Part shown: positions 10,104-20,701 of the stretch, piece by piece
Numbering within the stretch: the first letter of the stretch is position 1
Layout: each line of letters opens with the position of its first letter
Source: Ignavibacteriota bacterium
GTDB taxonomy: Bacteria; Bacteroidota; Ignavibacteria; Kapaibacteriales; UBA2268
NCBI GenBank assembly: GCA_020437395.1
Contig: JAGQWJ010000018.1
Coordinates: 1 to 56,299 of the forward strand
DNA: 56,299 nt
Reading direction: 5' to 3'
Program-made: the position numbers and the translations under genes
The notes under the pieces: model-generated
Seen by the model: the letters and a program-made list of their open reading frames with translations, nothing else
Databases searched by the model: none
What the model was told of the DNA's origin: nothing

Positions 10104-10742
10104 ATGATATTTGAGATACAACATCAATTGCATTATTCAAGAGGTGAGCTTTTACTAAGATCATTACTTGGATATTTCTACATAGTTTTACCGCACGCCT
10201 TTTTGCTTTTCTTCTTATCTATATGGTCATCTATTGTTGGCTTTATAGCATTTTGGAGTATTTTATTCACTGGTAGATACCCCGAAAGTTTCTTCGAGTT
10301 TCAAACACAATTTATAAAATGGGAAATGAGAGTGAATGCGAGAATTATGAATTTATGTGATGGTTATCCAGCATTCGGTTTGGAAGTAGAAGATGAAAAC
10401 ATTAAATTTTATGTACCATATAGAGAGGATTTGAGCAGAGGCAACGCATTACTTAAACTATTTTTTGGTTGGCTTTATGTAGGTATCCCCCATGGATTCG
10501 CATTATTTTTTAGATCAATAGGTATGCTATTTGTCCAATTTATAGCTTTCTGGATAGTTTTATTCACGGGAGAGTTTCCCAAGAAAATGCATGACTTCAT
10601 TGTTGGCACTCTAAGATGGTCACAAAGGGTAAATTTATATCTAGCTTTCATGACAGACGAATATCCTCCATTTACAGGAAAACGACTTGACAACGAATTA
10701 GGATATGAATTTGATAGAAACGAAACTCAAACTAACAATTAA
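10104..10742 (+). CDS. DUF4389 membrane protein with two tandem copies of the domain
   Basis: The protein is an internal duplication. Residues about 5-90 and 115-200 each read YSRGELLLR/DLSRGNALLK, then L(G/F)(Y/G)xYVxxPHxF, an aromatic membrane segment, IAFWxxLFTGxxP and a W/Rxxxx region, ending in (Y/E)YPxF. This matches the DUF4389 pattern of a short cytoplasmic stretch plus membrane helices. ATG 10104 is preferred because GGGG at 10094-10097 sits at ribosome-binding distance; a TTG 12 bp upstream is in frame. Function is unknown. It opens a tightly spaced run with the DUF4870, M48 and deacetylase-like genes. Confidence 0.82.
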   Translation: MIFEIQHQLHYSRGELLLRSLLGYFYIVLPHAFLLFFLSIWSSIVGFIAFWSILFTGRYPESFFEFQTQFIKWEMRVNARIMNLCDGYPAFGLEVEDENIKFYVPYREDLSRGNALLKLFFGWLYVGIPHGFALFFRSIGMLFVQFIAFWIVLFTGEFPKKMHDFIVGTLRWSQRVNLYLAFMTDEYPPFTGKRLDNELGYEFDRNETQTNN

Positions 10743-10758
10743 TATTTGAGGAGCATGT

Positions 10759-11244
10759 ATGAGTACTGAATATTACCAAATTCAACAGCCCGAAGATTTG
10801 CCAGCCAGAGAACGAGAAGACGCTATGGGTGCTTATTTTATGATGTTTGCTTCATTAGCAGCCGGTTTACCTTTGCCTATTATAAATCTAATTGCAGCTA
10901 TAATTTACTATCATGTTAACAAACATAAAAGTAGATTTGTTAGATTCCATTCGCTTCAATCACTGCTTTCGCAATTACCAGTTAGTTTACTCAATGCTGG
11001 GTTAGTAGTTTGGGCAATTTCATTTTTCAAATATGATTTTAACTTTGACAATACTTTTCTAGCTTATCTTATTGTAGTATTAATGGCGAATTTGCTATAT
11101 TTGGGATTTAGTATTGTGGCGGCTATAAAAGCAAGAAAAGGGCTAATGTATTATTTTATATTCTTTGGCAAACTATCTTATGAAATCATTTACAAAATAA
11201 AAGAAGAAGAAGAGCATATTTATAGAAATAATCCTCCAATTTAG
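10759..11244 (+). CDS. DUF4870/Tic20-like small membrane protein
   Basis: A 161-residue protein with four predicted transmembrane segments (about 25-50, 66-90, 95-120, 125-140). The signature YHVNKHKSRFVRFHSLQSLL is typical of DUF4870 proteins, which are distantly related to chloroplast Tic20; their bacterial role is unproven. A strong GAGGAG Shine-Dalgarno precedes the ATG. It lies 16 bp after the DUF4389 gene and 9 bp before the M48 gene, suggesting co-transcription of an envelope-related set. Confidence 0.85.
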   Translation: MSTEYYQIQQPEDLPAREREDAMGAYFMMFASLAAGLPLPIINLIAAIIYYHVNKHKSRFVRFHSLQSLLSQLPVSLLNAGLVVWAISFFKYDFNFDNTFLAYLIVVLMANLLYLGFSIVAAIKARKGLMYYFIFFGKLSYEIIYKIKEEEEHIYRNNPPI

Positions 11245-11253
11245 AAAAAGATT

Positions 11254-12000
11254 ATGAAAAAAAGATTGTGGCGTGATTTTTTAATACTCCTTGTATTATT
11301 TTTAGGTGCATGGATATTCTTTACTTACTATCCTGTTGTTGATTCGGAACAAGTAAAAATCACTTTTAATGATAAAGAAAAAGAGATAAAAGAAAAGTTA
11401 ATAGAACTTTTCGATTATAAACAAGCTGACAGTGACACAACTCAAATTCTACGTGCACTTGGTGAACTAAAGCATTTGTTGAGTGAAAAAGATTTAGAAT
11501 ATGAGCTTTTTTTTAGTGACAGCAAAGAAATTAATGCCTATGCCTTACCTGGTAATATGATTGTTATCAATCGTGGGATAATAATGGAATGTGATACTCC
11601 CGAAGAACTTATTGGAGTAATAGCACATGAAATAGGACATTTGAAAATGAAACATCACACTGATCAACTACTTGCTACCTTAGGATTAGAATTACTACTT
11701 GCGGGCAGTAGTTCCACAGCAGGCGAGGTTAGTAAAATATTGACTCAAAGTGCTTTCTCAAGAGAAATGGAAACTGAAGCTGACGATTTCGCTATTAAGA
11801 AAATGAAAGAGCTGAATATCTCTCCCAATTATTTAGCAAAATTATTTAAAAAAATGTATAAGAAGACTGAATATATTCCTGAATTTTTGAATTCGCACCC
11901 TGGTATAAACAATAGAATCAGCAAGTTTTCAAGCTACCCGTTTGAAGAAAGTAGTTTGGAATTTACATTTGATTGGTTAAAGGTAAAAAATAGTCTATGA
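11254..12000 (+). CDS. Membrane-anchored M48 family zinc metalloprotease
   Basis: A 248-residue protein with one N-terminal membrane anchor or uncleaved signal (residues 8-26) and an M48 peptidase domain. The zinc site HEIGH is at residues 125-129 and the third ligand Glu175 is in METEADDFAI, the usual helix position. This is the BepA/LoiP-like arrangement without TPR repeats; such enzymes act in envelope protein quality control, with the domain outside the inner membrane. Its stop overlaps the ATG of the next gene by 4 bp, so translational coupling is likely. The substrate is unknown. Confidence 0.88.
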   Translation: MKKRLWRDFLILLVLFLGAWIFFTYYPVVDSEQVKITFNDKEKEIKEKLIELFDYKQADSDTTQILRALGELKHLLSEKDLEYELFFSDSKEINAYALPGNMIVINRGIIMECDTPEELIGVIAHEIGHLKMKHHTDQLLATLGLELLLAGSSSTAGEVSKILTQSAFSREMETEADDFAIKKMKELNISPNYLAKLFKKMYKKTEYIPEFLNSHPGINNRISKFSSYPFEESSLEFTFDWLKVKNSL

Positions 12001-12899
12001 TTCATATAGCTTATCATGAATCTTATAGGCATCATTTACCTGATAATCATAAGTTCCCAATGAAGAAATACAGTGAATTAGCTAAAAGACTAGTTGAACA
12101 GAATATCTTTGCTGAGTCAAACTTTTTCATACCTCACTTACTCAACGAAGATATACTTTCATTCACACACTCTATTGATTATCTCATCAGAGCTAAAACG
12201 TTGAGTTTAGATAAATCAGAGGCGAGAAGATTAGGATTCCCACAAAGTAGAGAACTTTACGAAAGAGAGTTAAGAATTACTCAAGGCACTTTAGAAGGTG
12301 CTGAGTTAGCCCTTAAAAATGTGCTTTCATTCAATATTGCTGGTGGTACTCATCACGCTTTTACGAATAAAGGCGAAGGATTTTGTATGTTCAATGATGT
12401 AGCTGTAAGTGCCAATTATTTGTTAAATAGGAATTTAATTCAAAAAGTATTAGTAATTGATTTAGATGTACATCAAGGAAACGGTACAGCTGAGATTTTT
12501 GAAAAGAACTCAAATGTATTTACGTTTAGTGTTCATGGCAAAAACAATTATCCACTAAAAAAAGAAAAATCTGATTTAGATATAGAACTTGAAGATTTGA
12601 CTAATGATGATTTATATCTTGAAATTATTGATAAATATACTTCAAGATTGGTTACTGAAGTTGAGCCAGATATTGTTTATTATATAGCAGGTGCTGATAT
12701 ACTTGAGTCGGACAAGTTTGGGAGATTATCCGTCACTGTTGAAGGTGCCAAAACTAGAGATGAGATTGTATTTTCAAATTGCAAGAGAAATAATATTCCA
12801 GTAATGTGTGTTATGGGTGGCGGGTATTCTAAAGACCTAGAAGTTATTATAGAAACTCATCTAAACACATTTAAAGTTGGAAAAGAGTATTACGGCTAG
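11997..12899 (+). CDS. Histone-deacetylase-fold protein (class IV-like, AcuC/HDAC11-type)
   Basis: A 300-residue member of the arginase/deacetylase superfamily. Key residues include His119-His120 (GGTHHAF), the zinc ligands Asp155 and His159 in the LDVHQGNGTA motif (154-164 region) and Asp234 (AGADIL), plus a glycine-rich MGGGYS segment near the C terminus. The N terminus (MIHIAYHESY, HKFPMKKY) resembles class IV HDACs and bacterial homologues annotated as histone deacetylase or acetoin utilisation proteins. Likely a cytosolic amidohydrolase acting on acetyl-lysine or a small acetylated or polyamine substrate. It overlaps the M48 gene by 4 bp upstream, and its stop overlaps that of the convergent glycosyltransferase. 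Confidence 0.88.
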   Translation: MIHIAYHESYRHHLPDNHKFPMKKYSELAKRLVEQNIFAESNFFIPHLLNEDILSFTHSIDYLIRAKTLSLDKSEARRLGFPQSRELYERELRITQGTLEGAELALKNVLSFNIAGGTHHAFTNKGEGFCMFNDVAVSANYLLNRNLIQKVLVIDLDVHQGNGTAEIFEKNSNVFTFSVHGKNNYPLKKEKSDLDIELEDLTNDDLYLEIIDKYTSRLVTEVEPDIVYYIAGADILESDKFGRLSVTVEGAKTRDEIVFSNCKRNNIPVMCVMGGGYSKDLEVIIETHLNTFKVGKEYYG

Positions 12900-14026
12900 A
12901 TTAAATCTCTGAGTAAATTGTTTACTTTGCTAATAGCATTTTCCCAAGTAAAATTATCTTTATAATGTCTGTAAGCATTAATCGACTTTTCATTATAATT
13001 ACCAGAAAGAACAGATTCATGTATTTTAAGTGCAAGTTCTTTTGGTGATTTATTAATATCTAATAGCTCCCCATTAACTCCATTCTGTATAATGTCTGTT
13101 ATACCACCTAAATCACTTCCAAAAGCCGGTAAACCATACGAATTGGCTTCACAGAACACAATACCAAATGCTTCGGCACGAGTAGGTAAGATGAAGTAAT
13201 GAGATTCTTGGAACAGTGAAATAAGTGTTTGATTTTGATCTGGGTCTGATTTGCTCAAAAAGCCATGGAATCTAACTCCATCTAATTGAGGAATTTTTTC
13301 TGGTGAGCTACCTACAACATCTAGCTCATAATCTTCAGAAAGTAATCTTAGTTCTTTATAAATCTCTAACAGCAGGTCTCCACCTTTTTTATACCAATCA
13401 ACTCCTACGAATAGAAGTTTGATTTTATTAACTTGTTTAAGCTTATTCAATTCTAATAAATCATCTAATGTAAAATTCTCATTCAGATTAGAACCAAATG
13501 GAATAACAACGATTTTAGACTCTGGTATATTATAGTGAGATATAGCTGACTTGGCAGCCCACGTAGTTGAGAATATTATTTTTTGAATATTTTTTAATGC
13601 CAATTTCTCTAAACTATTCCCTATTTCTATTTCTTTATTAGTCATCTTCGAATATTGAGGATACGAATCTACCAAACTAGCAAAAGTAGCATCCGCCCAT
13701 ACAACTATAGGTTTCTCTGTTTTCAGATATGATACATACAGAGTGCCGGGAGCAAATATTATATCAAACTTTTTGTCTGCTAGCCGTTTTTCAATTCTTC
13801 TAGCAATTGATTTCATAAAGAATTTATTTCTTCTAAAATCTGAAGTGAAGCCAAAAAGTGATTTTACTTTAGGAATAATTTTGAATATAATATCCCACGT
13901 ACATCCAAGATTATCGATAGGGATAATCTCGTTATTTTTCGATAGATTTTTAGATATATGAGCAATAGTACCAGACCAAGCACTGATATCATTAGAATCT
14001 TCGTAAGCTATATACGCTATTTTCAT
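12896..14026 (-). CDS. GT4 family glycosyltransferase
   Basis: A 376-residue GT-B fold enzyme. The N-terminal domain starts MKIAYIAYEDSND; the C-terminal nucleotide-sugar domain contains LLFVGVDWYKKGGDLLLE, GFLSKSD, and the EX7E motif in AEAFGIVFCEANSYGLP followed by GGITDII. It probably transfers a sugar from an NDP-sugar to a surface glycan or lipid. The ATG at 14026 is chosen because extending to an upstream in-frame ATG (14152) would run through the tmRNA terminator and into the tmRNA 3' end. It stands alone, convergent with the deacetylase gene with a 4-bp overlap of the ends. The acceptor is unknown. Confidence 0.88.
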   Translation of the reverse strand: MKIAYIAYEDSNDISAWSGTIAHISKNLSKNNEIIPIDNLGCTWDIIFKIIPKVKSLFGFTSDFRRNKFFMKSIARRIEKRLADKKFDIIFAPGTLYVSYLKTEKPIVVWADATFASLVDSYPQYSKMTNKEIEIGNSLEKLALKNIQKIIFSTTWAAKSAISHYNIPESKIVVIPFGSNLNENFTLDDLLELNKLKQVNKIKLLFVGVDWYKKGGDLLLEIYKELRLLSEDYELDVVGSSPEKIPQLDGVRFHGFLSKSDPDQNQTLISLFQESHYFILPTRAEAFGIVFCEANSYGLPAFGSDLGGITDIIQNGVNGELLDINKSPKELALKIHESVLSGNYNEKSINAYRHYKDNFTWENAISKVNNLLRDLI

Positions 14027-14077
14027 TAGTTTTTTATGCAATGAGATATATAAGATACAAAGATAAGGAATTGTAAA

Positions 14078-14104
14078 TAAAAAAAGCTCTTCCTGAAAAG
14101 AGCT
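14078..14104 (-). terminator. tmRNA rho-independent terminator
   Basis: On the minus strand, AGCTCTT (14104-14098) pairs with AAGAGCT (14091-14085) around a 6-nt loop and is followed by a run of T. It sits 8 bp beyond the tmRNA 3' end. Confidence 0.75.
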
Positions 14105-14111
14105 GAAATTG

Positions 14112-14480
14112 TGGAGGTGGTGGGATTTGAACCCACGTCCGAAGAACTTCATCTGACGCTTCTACATTTATAGTCGCTCTATGAGTTCTCGTTTAGCAGT
14201 AACCGATCGACAGGTTGTACTAAATATATTGACTAATTTATTTCGCATTGGTGCTAGTCAAACGCACCGTAGCTATCCTAAAAGGGTTTCGACACCTTAT
14301 GAAAGAGCGTTTAGGCCCACTCTAACTAAGATGGGACGCGTAAGTAGTATTTACTTAGGCAGCCATTGCAAAATTATCTTCTGCATTTGTTGTTTTACCG
14401 GTTGTATTAACGTGCGTCACCAGTAGAGCACGAAATGCGACAATCAAATTCCGACACTTCGTCGAATCCAAGTCACCCCC
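14112..14480 (-). ncRNA. ssrA: Transfer-messenger RNA (tmRNA)
   Basis: Rescues stalled ribosomes by trans-translation. The 5' end GGGGGUGACUUGGAUUCGAC (from 14480) and the 3' T-arm GGUUCAAAUCCCACC are diagnostic. The acceptor stem is GGGGGUG/CACCUCC with a discriminator A and no encoded CCA. The tag frame at about 14400-14356 reads GKTTNAEDNFAMAA followed by UAA; the exact resume codon (GGU or slightly earlier) is inferred. The AMAA end resembles the green-sulfur-bacterial tag as I recall it (ADDYSYAMAA). At about 369 nt it is of normal length and one-piece. A hairpin terminator follows. The 81-codon frame on the opposite strand is an artefact. Confidence 0.96.
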
Positions 14481-14528
14481 ATTTATCAAAGAGCTTTTCT
14501 TATATATTAAGACTGCAAACTTAAGGAA

Positions 14529-17392
<2,864 letters not shown>

Positions 17393-17511
17393 TTAAAATG
17401 ATGTGATTTTAGTAAATTTGAATAAATTAATTTCAAAGATAGCCAAATTGGTTAAAAGTGACAAAAATAACTTATTCAACTTTTAATTAAATACAAGAGT
17501 AAAGGAAGATA

Positions 17512-18705
17512 ATGAACAAGATTTTAATAGTATTAATAGTAGCTTCGAGCTTTTTAGTTAGTTGTGGGGAAAAAAATAAAAGCGATTCGAAGAAAATTAC
17601 TTTTTGGCATTTTTGGAGTGAACCATATCAAAGAACAGTTGTTGACTCGTTAGTTAAAGAATTTGAAAAGCAGGAAAAAGTTGAAGTCGAAATAACAGAA
17701 CTAAGCTGGGGCGATGGGAAAGTAAAACTATTAGCTGCTTTCAATTCTAATACTGCTCCTGATGTACTCGAGCTTGGCTCCGATTGGGTATCGCAATTTT
17801 CTTCTGCTGGTGTACTTTCAGATATTAGTCATCACGTAGAGATGAGTAAATACCTTGATTTTGCACAAGAGCCGTGCCGCTGGGAAAACGGAATTTACGC
17901 ATTGCCATGGATAGTAGATACTCGTGTACTATTTATCAATATGGATTTGCTAAAAGCTAATGGATTTGAAAATCCGCCAACTACTTACGCTGAAATGCTT
18001 GAAATGAGCAAAGTAATAAATAAAGGTGATATATACGGATTTGGGATAAATGGCTCCGACAAGCATAGATTATACAAAAAAGTTCTAAGCTTTATATGGT
18101 CAGAAGGTGGTAGTATATACGATGGTAAGAATTTCCAATTCGACTCACCACAAGTTATAGCAGGAGTAAAGAAGTACAAAGATCTTGCTCAATACGGAAT
18201 TGTAGATACTCAAAAAGAGCTAGACAATTATTTTGCAAAAGGAAGATTAGCTTTCTGGATTTCTGGAAGTTGGTTGCTTAAAAAAGTAGATGAGTTTGCA
18301 AAAGTGAAAGATATGCAATTAGTTCGAATACCTGATTTCAGTAATAATGGAGTATCTTTTGCCGGAGGGGAGTATCTTTCAATTAGTAAAAAATCGGAGA
18401 ATCAAGAGCTAGCATTGAAGTTAGTTAAGTTTTTGACAGATGGAAAAAATTCAGTTGAATTTTGCCGTAATATACCTGAAGCAGGATTTCCGGCAGATAA
18501 AGAATATTATTCTTCCGACTTTTATGACAATGAGTACAAGGCAGTATTCGCACAGCAGTTAGAAAGCTCGAAGATGACACCTATGCACCCAAAATGGTTA
18601 GAAGTAGAAGAGTTATTCGAAGGAGCAATAGAACAAATCCTCTATGATAGAATGACAACTGAACATGCAATGAAAGACCTACAATCGAAAATGAAAGGAT
18701 TATAA
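17512..18705 (+). CDS. Extracellular solute-binding lipoprotein, family 1 (sugar ABC type)
   Basis: A 397-residue lipoprotein: hydrophobic signal with lipobox LVSC (Cys18), then a two-lobed family 1 binding-protein fold beginning ITFWHFWSEPYQ. TAPDVLELGSDWV, DTRVLFINMDLL, LAFWISGSWLL and FAGGEYLSISK are typical of maltose/multi-sugar binding proteins. No ABC permease or ATPase gene is adjacent; instead the stop is 2 bp before a CDF exporter. AGGAAG precedes the ATG. It may serve a transporter encoded elsewhere or bind another ligand. Family assignment is firm, ligand unknown. Confidence 0.87.
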   Translation: MNKILIVLIVASSFLVSCGEKNKSDSKKITFWHFWSEPYQRTVVDSLVKEFEKQEKVEVEITELSWGDGKVKLLAAFNSNTAPDVLELGSDWVSQFSSAGVLSDISHHVEMSKYLDFAQEPCRWENGIYALPWIVDTRVLFINMDLLKANGFENPPTTYAEMLEMSKVINKGDIYGFGINGSDKHRLYKKVLSFIWSEGGSIYDGKNFQFDSPQVIAGVKKYKDLAQYGIVDTQKELDNYFAKGRLAFWISGSWLLKKVDEFAKVKDMQLVRIPDFSNNGVSFAGGEYLSISKKSENQELALKLVKFLTDGKNSVEFCRNIPEAGFPADKEYYSSDFYDNEYKAVFAQQLESSKMTPMHPKWLEVEELFEGAIEQILYDRMTTEHAMKDLQSKMKGL

Positions 18706-18707
18706 GA

Positions 18708-19649
18708 ATGGGACACCATCACCATCACGACCATTCGCATAGTCACTCTCACGGACATCACCATCATCATGGCGATTTGAGTGGGAAGCGACTTGGTTTC
18801 TCTGTAGTTCTTAACCTTACTATAACTGTAGTACAAATAGTGGGTGGAATCCTCTCAAACTCGCTGTCATTGCTTTCCGATGCGGTGCATAACCTAAGTG
18901 ATGGTGTAGCTCTTTGGATAGCTTATATAGCAAACAAAGTATCTAAAAAGGTAGCAAACAAGGAAATGACCTTCGGATATAAAAGAGTAGAAATACTAGC
19001 TGCTTTTGTAAACGCATTGACCCTTATCTTGATTTGTGGGTATTTGGTTTATGAAGCCATAGTCAAATTCACAAACCCAGAAACTATAGATGGCTCTCTA
19101 ATGCTGATAGTAGCTACTATTGGGCTATTGGCTAATGTAATATCAGTATTACTATTACAGAAAGATAAAGACCGCAATATAAATATAAGAGCTGCTTACG
19201 TTCATCTTATGGGAGATACTCTGTCTTCTGTAGCTGTAATCATAGGAGGTATTCTGATATGGCTGTACGATGTGTATTGGGTTGACCCAGTTGTTACATT
19301 GCTAATCTGTGCATATATATTCTACCACTCTATAGATATACTAAAGGAAAGCGGCCGAATACTAATGCAAAGCAAACCCCACGGTATGTCAGTAGAAGAA
19401 GTAAGTAATTATATCTGCTCATTCGAAGAAGTAGAAAATGTGCATCACATACACCTATGGTCACTTGGTGACACTGACACATATATGGAATGCCACATAG
19501 ACCTAAATCAAGACCTAAAGCTGAGTGAAGTTGACGAAGTTCGCCACAATATAGCACACGGCTTGGAGGACAAATTCCACATACACCACGCAACTATACA
19601 AACAGAATACAACTGCTGCGAAGAGAAAGGGTTGATTAGTGGGCATTAG
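18708..19649 (+). CDS. Cation diffusion facilitator (zinc/cobalt/cadmium exporter), His-rich
   Basis: A 313-residue CDF/ZnT family antiporter. Residues 2-22 are almost all His with Asp/Ser, a metal-binding N-terminal tail. Six membrane segments start at about residue 30; the metal-site helix pairs show as SLLSDAVHNLSDG (HxxxD) and AYVHLMGDTLSS (HxxxD). A cytoplasmic ferredoxin-like domain (HGMSVEEVSNYICSFEEVENVHHIHLWS) follows. It resembles ZitB/CzcD proteins that export Zn(II) in exchange for protons. It starts 2 bp after the solute-binding lipoprotein gene, so is probably co-transcribed with it. The C terminus carries CCEEK.. and a final GH, possibly metal-binding. Confidence 0.95.
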   Translation: MGHHHHHDHSHSHSHGHHHHHGDLSGKRLGFSVVLNLTITVVQIVGGILSNSLSLLSDAVHNLSDGVALWIAYIANKVSKKVANKEMTFGYKRVEILAAFVNALTLILICGYLVYEAIVKFTNPETIDGSLMLIVATIGLLANVISVLLLQKDKDRNINIRAAYVHLMGDTLSSVAVIIGGILIWLYDVYWVDPVVTLLICAYIFYHSIDILKESGRILMQSKPHGMSVEEVSNYICSFEEVENVHHIHLWSLGDTDTYMECHIDLNQDLKLSEVDEVRHNIAHGLEDKFHIHHATIQTEYNCCEEKGLISGH

Positions 19650-19940
19650 TGTAAAATGTATTTATAGGGCTACAGATATTATGCCTCTTTGTGGCTTTAT
19701 TTCTTTTCATACTTATAACTTTCTGACTTGGACTCTTCACTCGCTGCGTTGATTCTGAGTGAAGTTACTCACCATTTTCCAATAAAAGTAAACATATACT
19801 TTCGCTTTTTTTGCCTTTATGCTAATTTATCATTTGACTTTGAAATAACCTCTCATCATAATCCTATGAATCCCCAATAGTTAAAAATGGCATAGTAAAT
19901 GTTGTTAAACTTGTATGATTAACTATTTTTCTATGTATTA
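19650..19940. other. Intergenic stretch with an 8-bp inverted repeat, no gene seen
   Basis: No convincing reading frame lies between the CDF gene and the S24 gene. The stretch is AT-rich. The clearest feature is CTTCACTC (19735-19742) and GAGTGAAG (19757-19764) around a 14-nt spacer; with no T-run after it, an operator or a structured leader fits better than a terminator. The promoter of the S24 gene should lie here, but I cannot place it with confidence. Confidence 0.4.
19735..19764. promoter_or_regulatory. Perfect 8-bp inverted repeat, possible operator
   Basis: CTTCACTC and GAGTGAAG are exact reverse complements with a 14-nt spacer, 177 bp upstream of the S24 gene start. No T-tract follows on either strand. 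The function is a guess. Confidence 0.25.
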
Positions 19941-20339
19941 ATGACTTTATACTCGAGGTTGCAGAAACGCAACAAATCAGCGAAAATACTTAACAATTCG
20001 GATTTTCTGAAAAGTTTGAGCCGAACCAAATTCGATTTGAATGAAGAGATATTGGACGAAAAAGGTTATGTATTCATAGTTGAGGTTTCTGGTAACTCGA
20101 TGATAAATATCGGGATAAACTCTGGTGATAAAGTGCTAGTCAATAGCAACTACCCGATCTCCAACGAGTCCATAGTCGTAGGTGCATTGAATGGGAAGCC
20201 ATTTGTGAAAAGAATTATATTCGAAGAAAACAAAACAATCCTTCGTTCTGAGAACGAAGACTACGAAGACATACGAGTTACTGACCTAGATGAATTCTCT
20301 ATTTGGGGTGTTGTTAGGAATGTTATTAGGGATTGTTAG
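19941..20339 (+). CDS. S24/UmuD-like (LexA-fold) peptidase domain protein, orphan
   Basis: A 132-residue protein with the S24 domain only. The active-site Ser53 lies in VSGNSMINIGINSGDKVLV and Lys90 in GKPFVKRI; the 37-residue Ser-Lys spacing equals that of LexA and UmuD. There is no helix-turn-helix, and no Ala-Gly or Cys-Gly cleavage pair is obvious in residues 1-45, so self-cleavage is doubtful. In UmuD-type proteins the partner is the polymerase UmuC, but none is adjacent. It could be a stand-alone UmuD relative in the SOS response. It lies at the edge of the accessory stretch running to 22.7 kb. Confidence 0.8.
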   Translation: MTLYSRLQKRNKSAKILNNSDFLKSLSRTKFDLNEEILDEKGYVFIVEVSGNSMINIGINSGDKVLVNSNYPISNESIVVGALNGKPFVKRIIFEENKTILRSENEDYEDIRVTDLDEFSIWGVVRNVIRDC

Positions 20340-20473
20340 TTATTTGATTTCGCTTTAAGTAAACCTATTAATCCTATAAGAATCTCCTTCCCCCTTTAAT
20401 CATTATAACCTCACTAAAGTTATATAATATTTTAGTATTTTGGCTAGAAAATAAGTACTAAAACTCATAATGC

Positions 20474-20701
20474 ATGTTAAATATGAATGAAAAAGAGCCA
20501 TTAGAACTTTCTAAGAAGGAACTGTTAGCCGAAACAAATGAAACTAAATCAAACCCAATAATTAATGCTCTATTAATAGGGTTTATGGTAGGGATAATTA
20601 TATTCAGTATTGTGAAAAGTACTGTTGGATTATTCACTTTAATTCCATTGTACTTTATTTACAAACTTGTAAATAAATCAAATAATTCTAAAGATCTATG
20701 A
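20474..20701 (+). CDS. Small two-helix membrane protein of unknown function
   Basis: A 75-residue protein with an acidic/lysine N-terminal part (to about residue 30) and two hydrophobic segments (about 31-45 and 50-65) joined by a short turn, ending in KLVNKSNNSKDL. An alternative ATG three codons later is equally possible, as no good Shine-Dalgarno is visible. Its stop overlaps the start of the SGNH hydrolase gene by ATGA, which supports it being translated. I do not recognise the family. Confidence 0.6.
   Translation: MLNMNEKEPLELSKKELLAETNETKSNPIINALLIGFMVGIIIFSIVKSTVGLFTLIPLYFIYKLVNKSNNSKDL

Noticed and set aside
14027..14152. N-terminal extension of the glycosyltransferase
   Set aside because: It would run through the tmRNA terminator and the tmRNA 3' end; the ATG at 14026 begins the typical GT4 N terminus.
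14181..14426. 81-codon frame on the plus strand
   Set aside because: It lies entirely antisense to the tmRNA gene and has no protein-like composition.
19330..19593. 87-codon minus-strand frame
   Set aside because: It is antisense to the CDF cytoplasmic domain, with no ribosome-binding site or family match.
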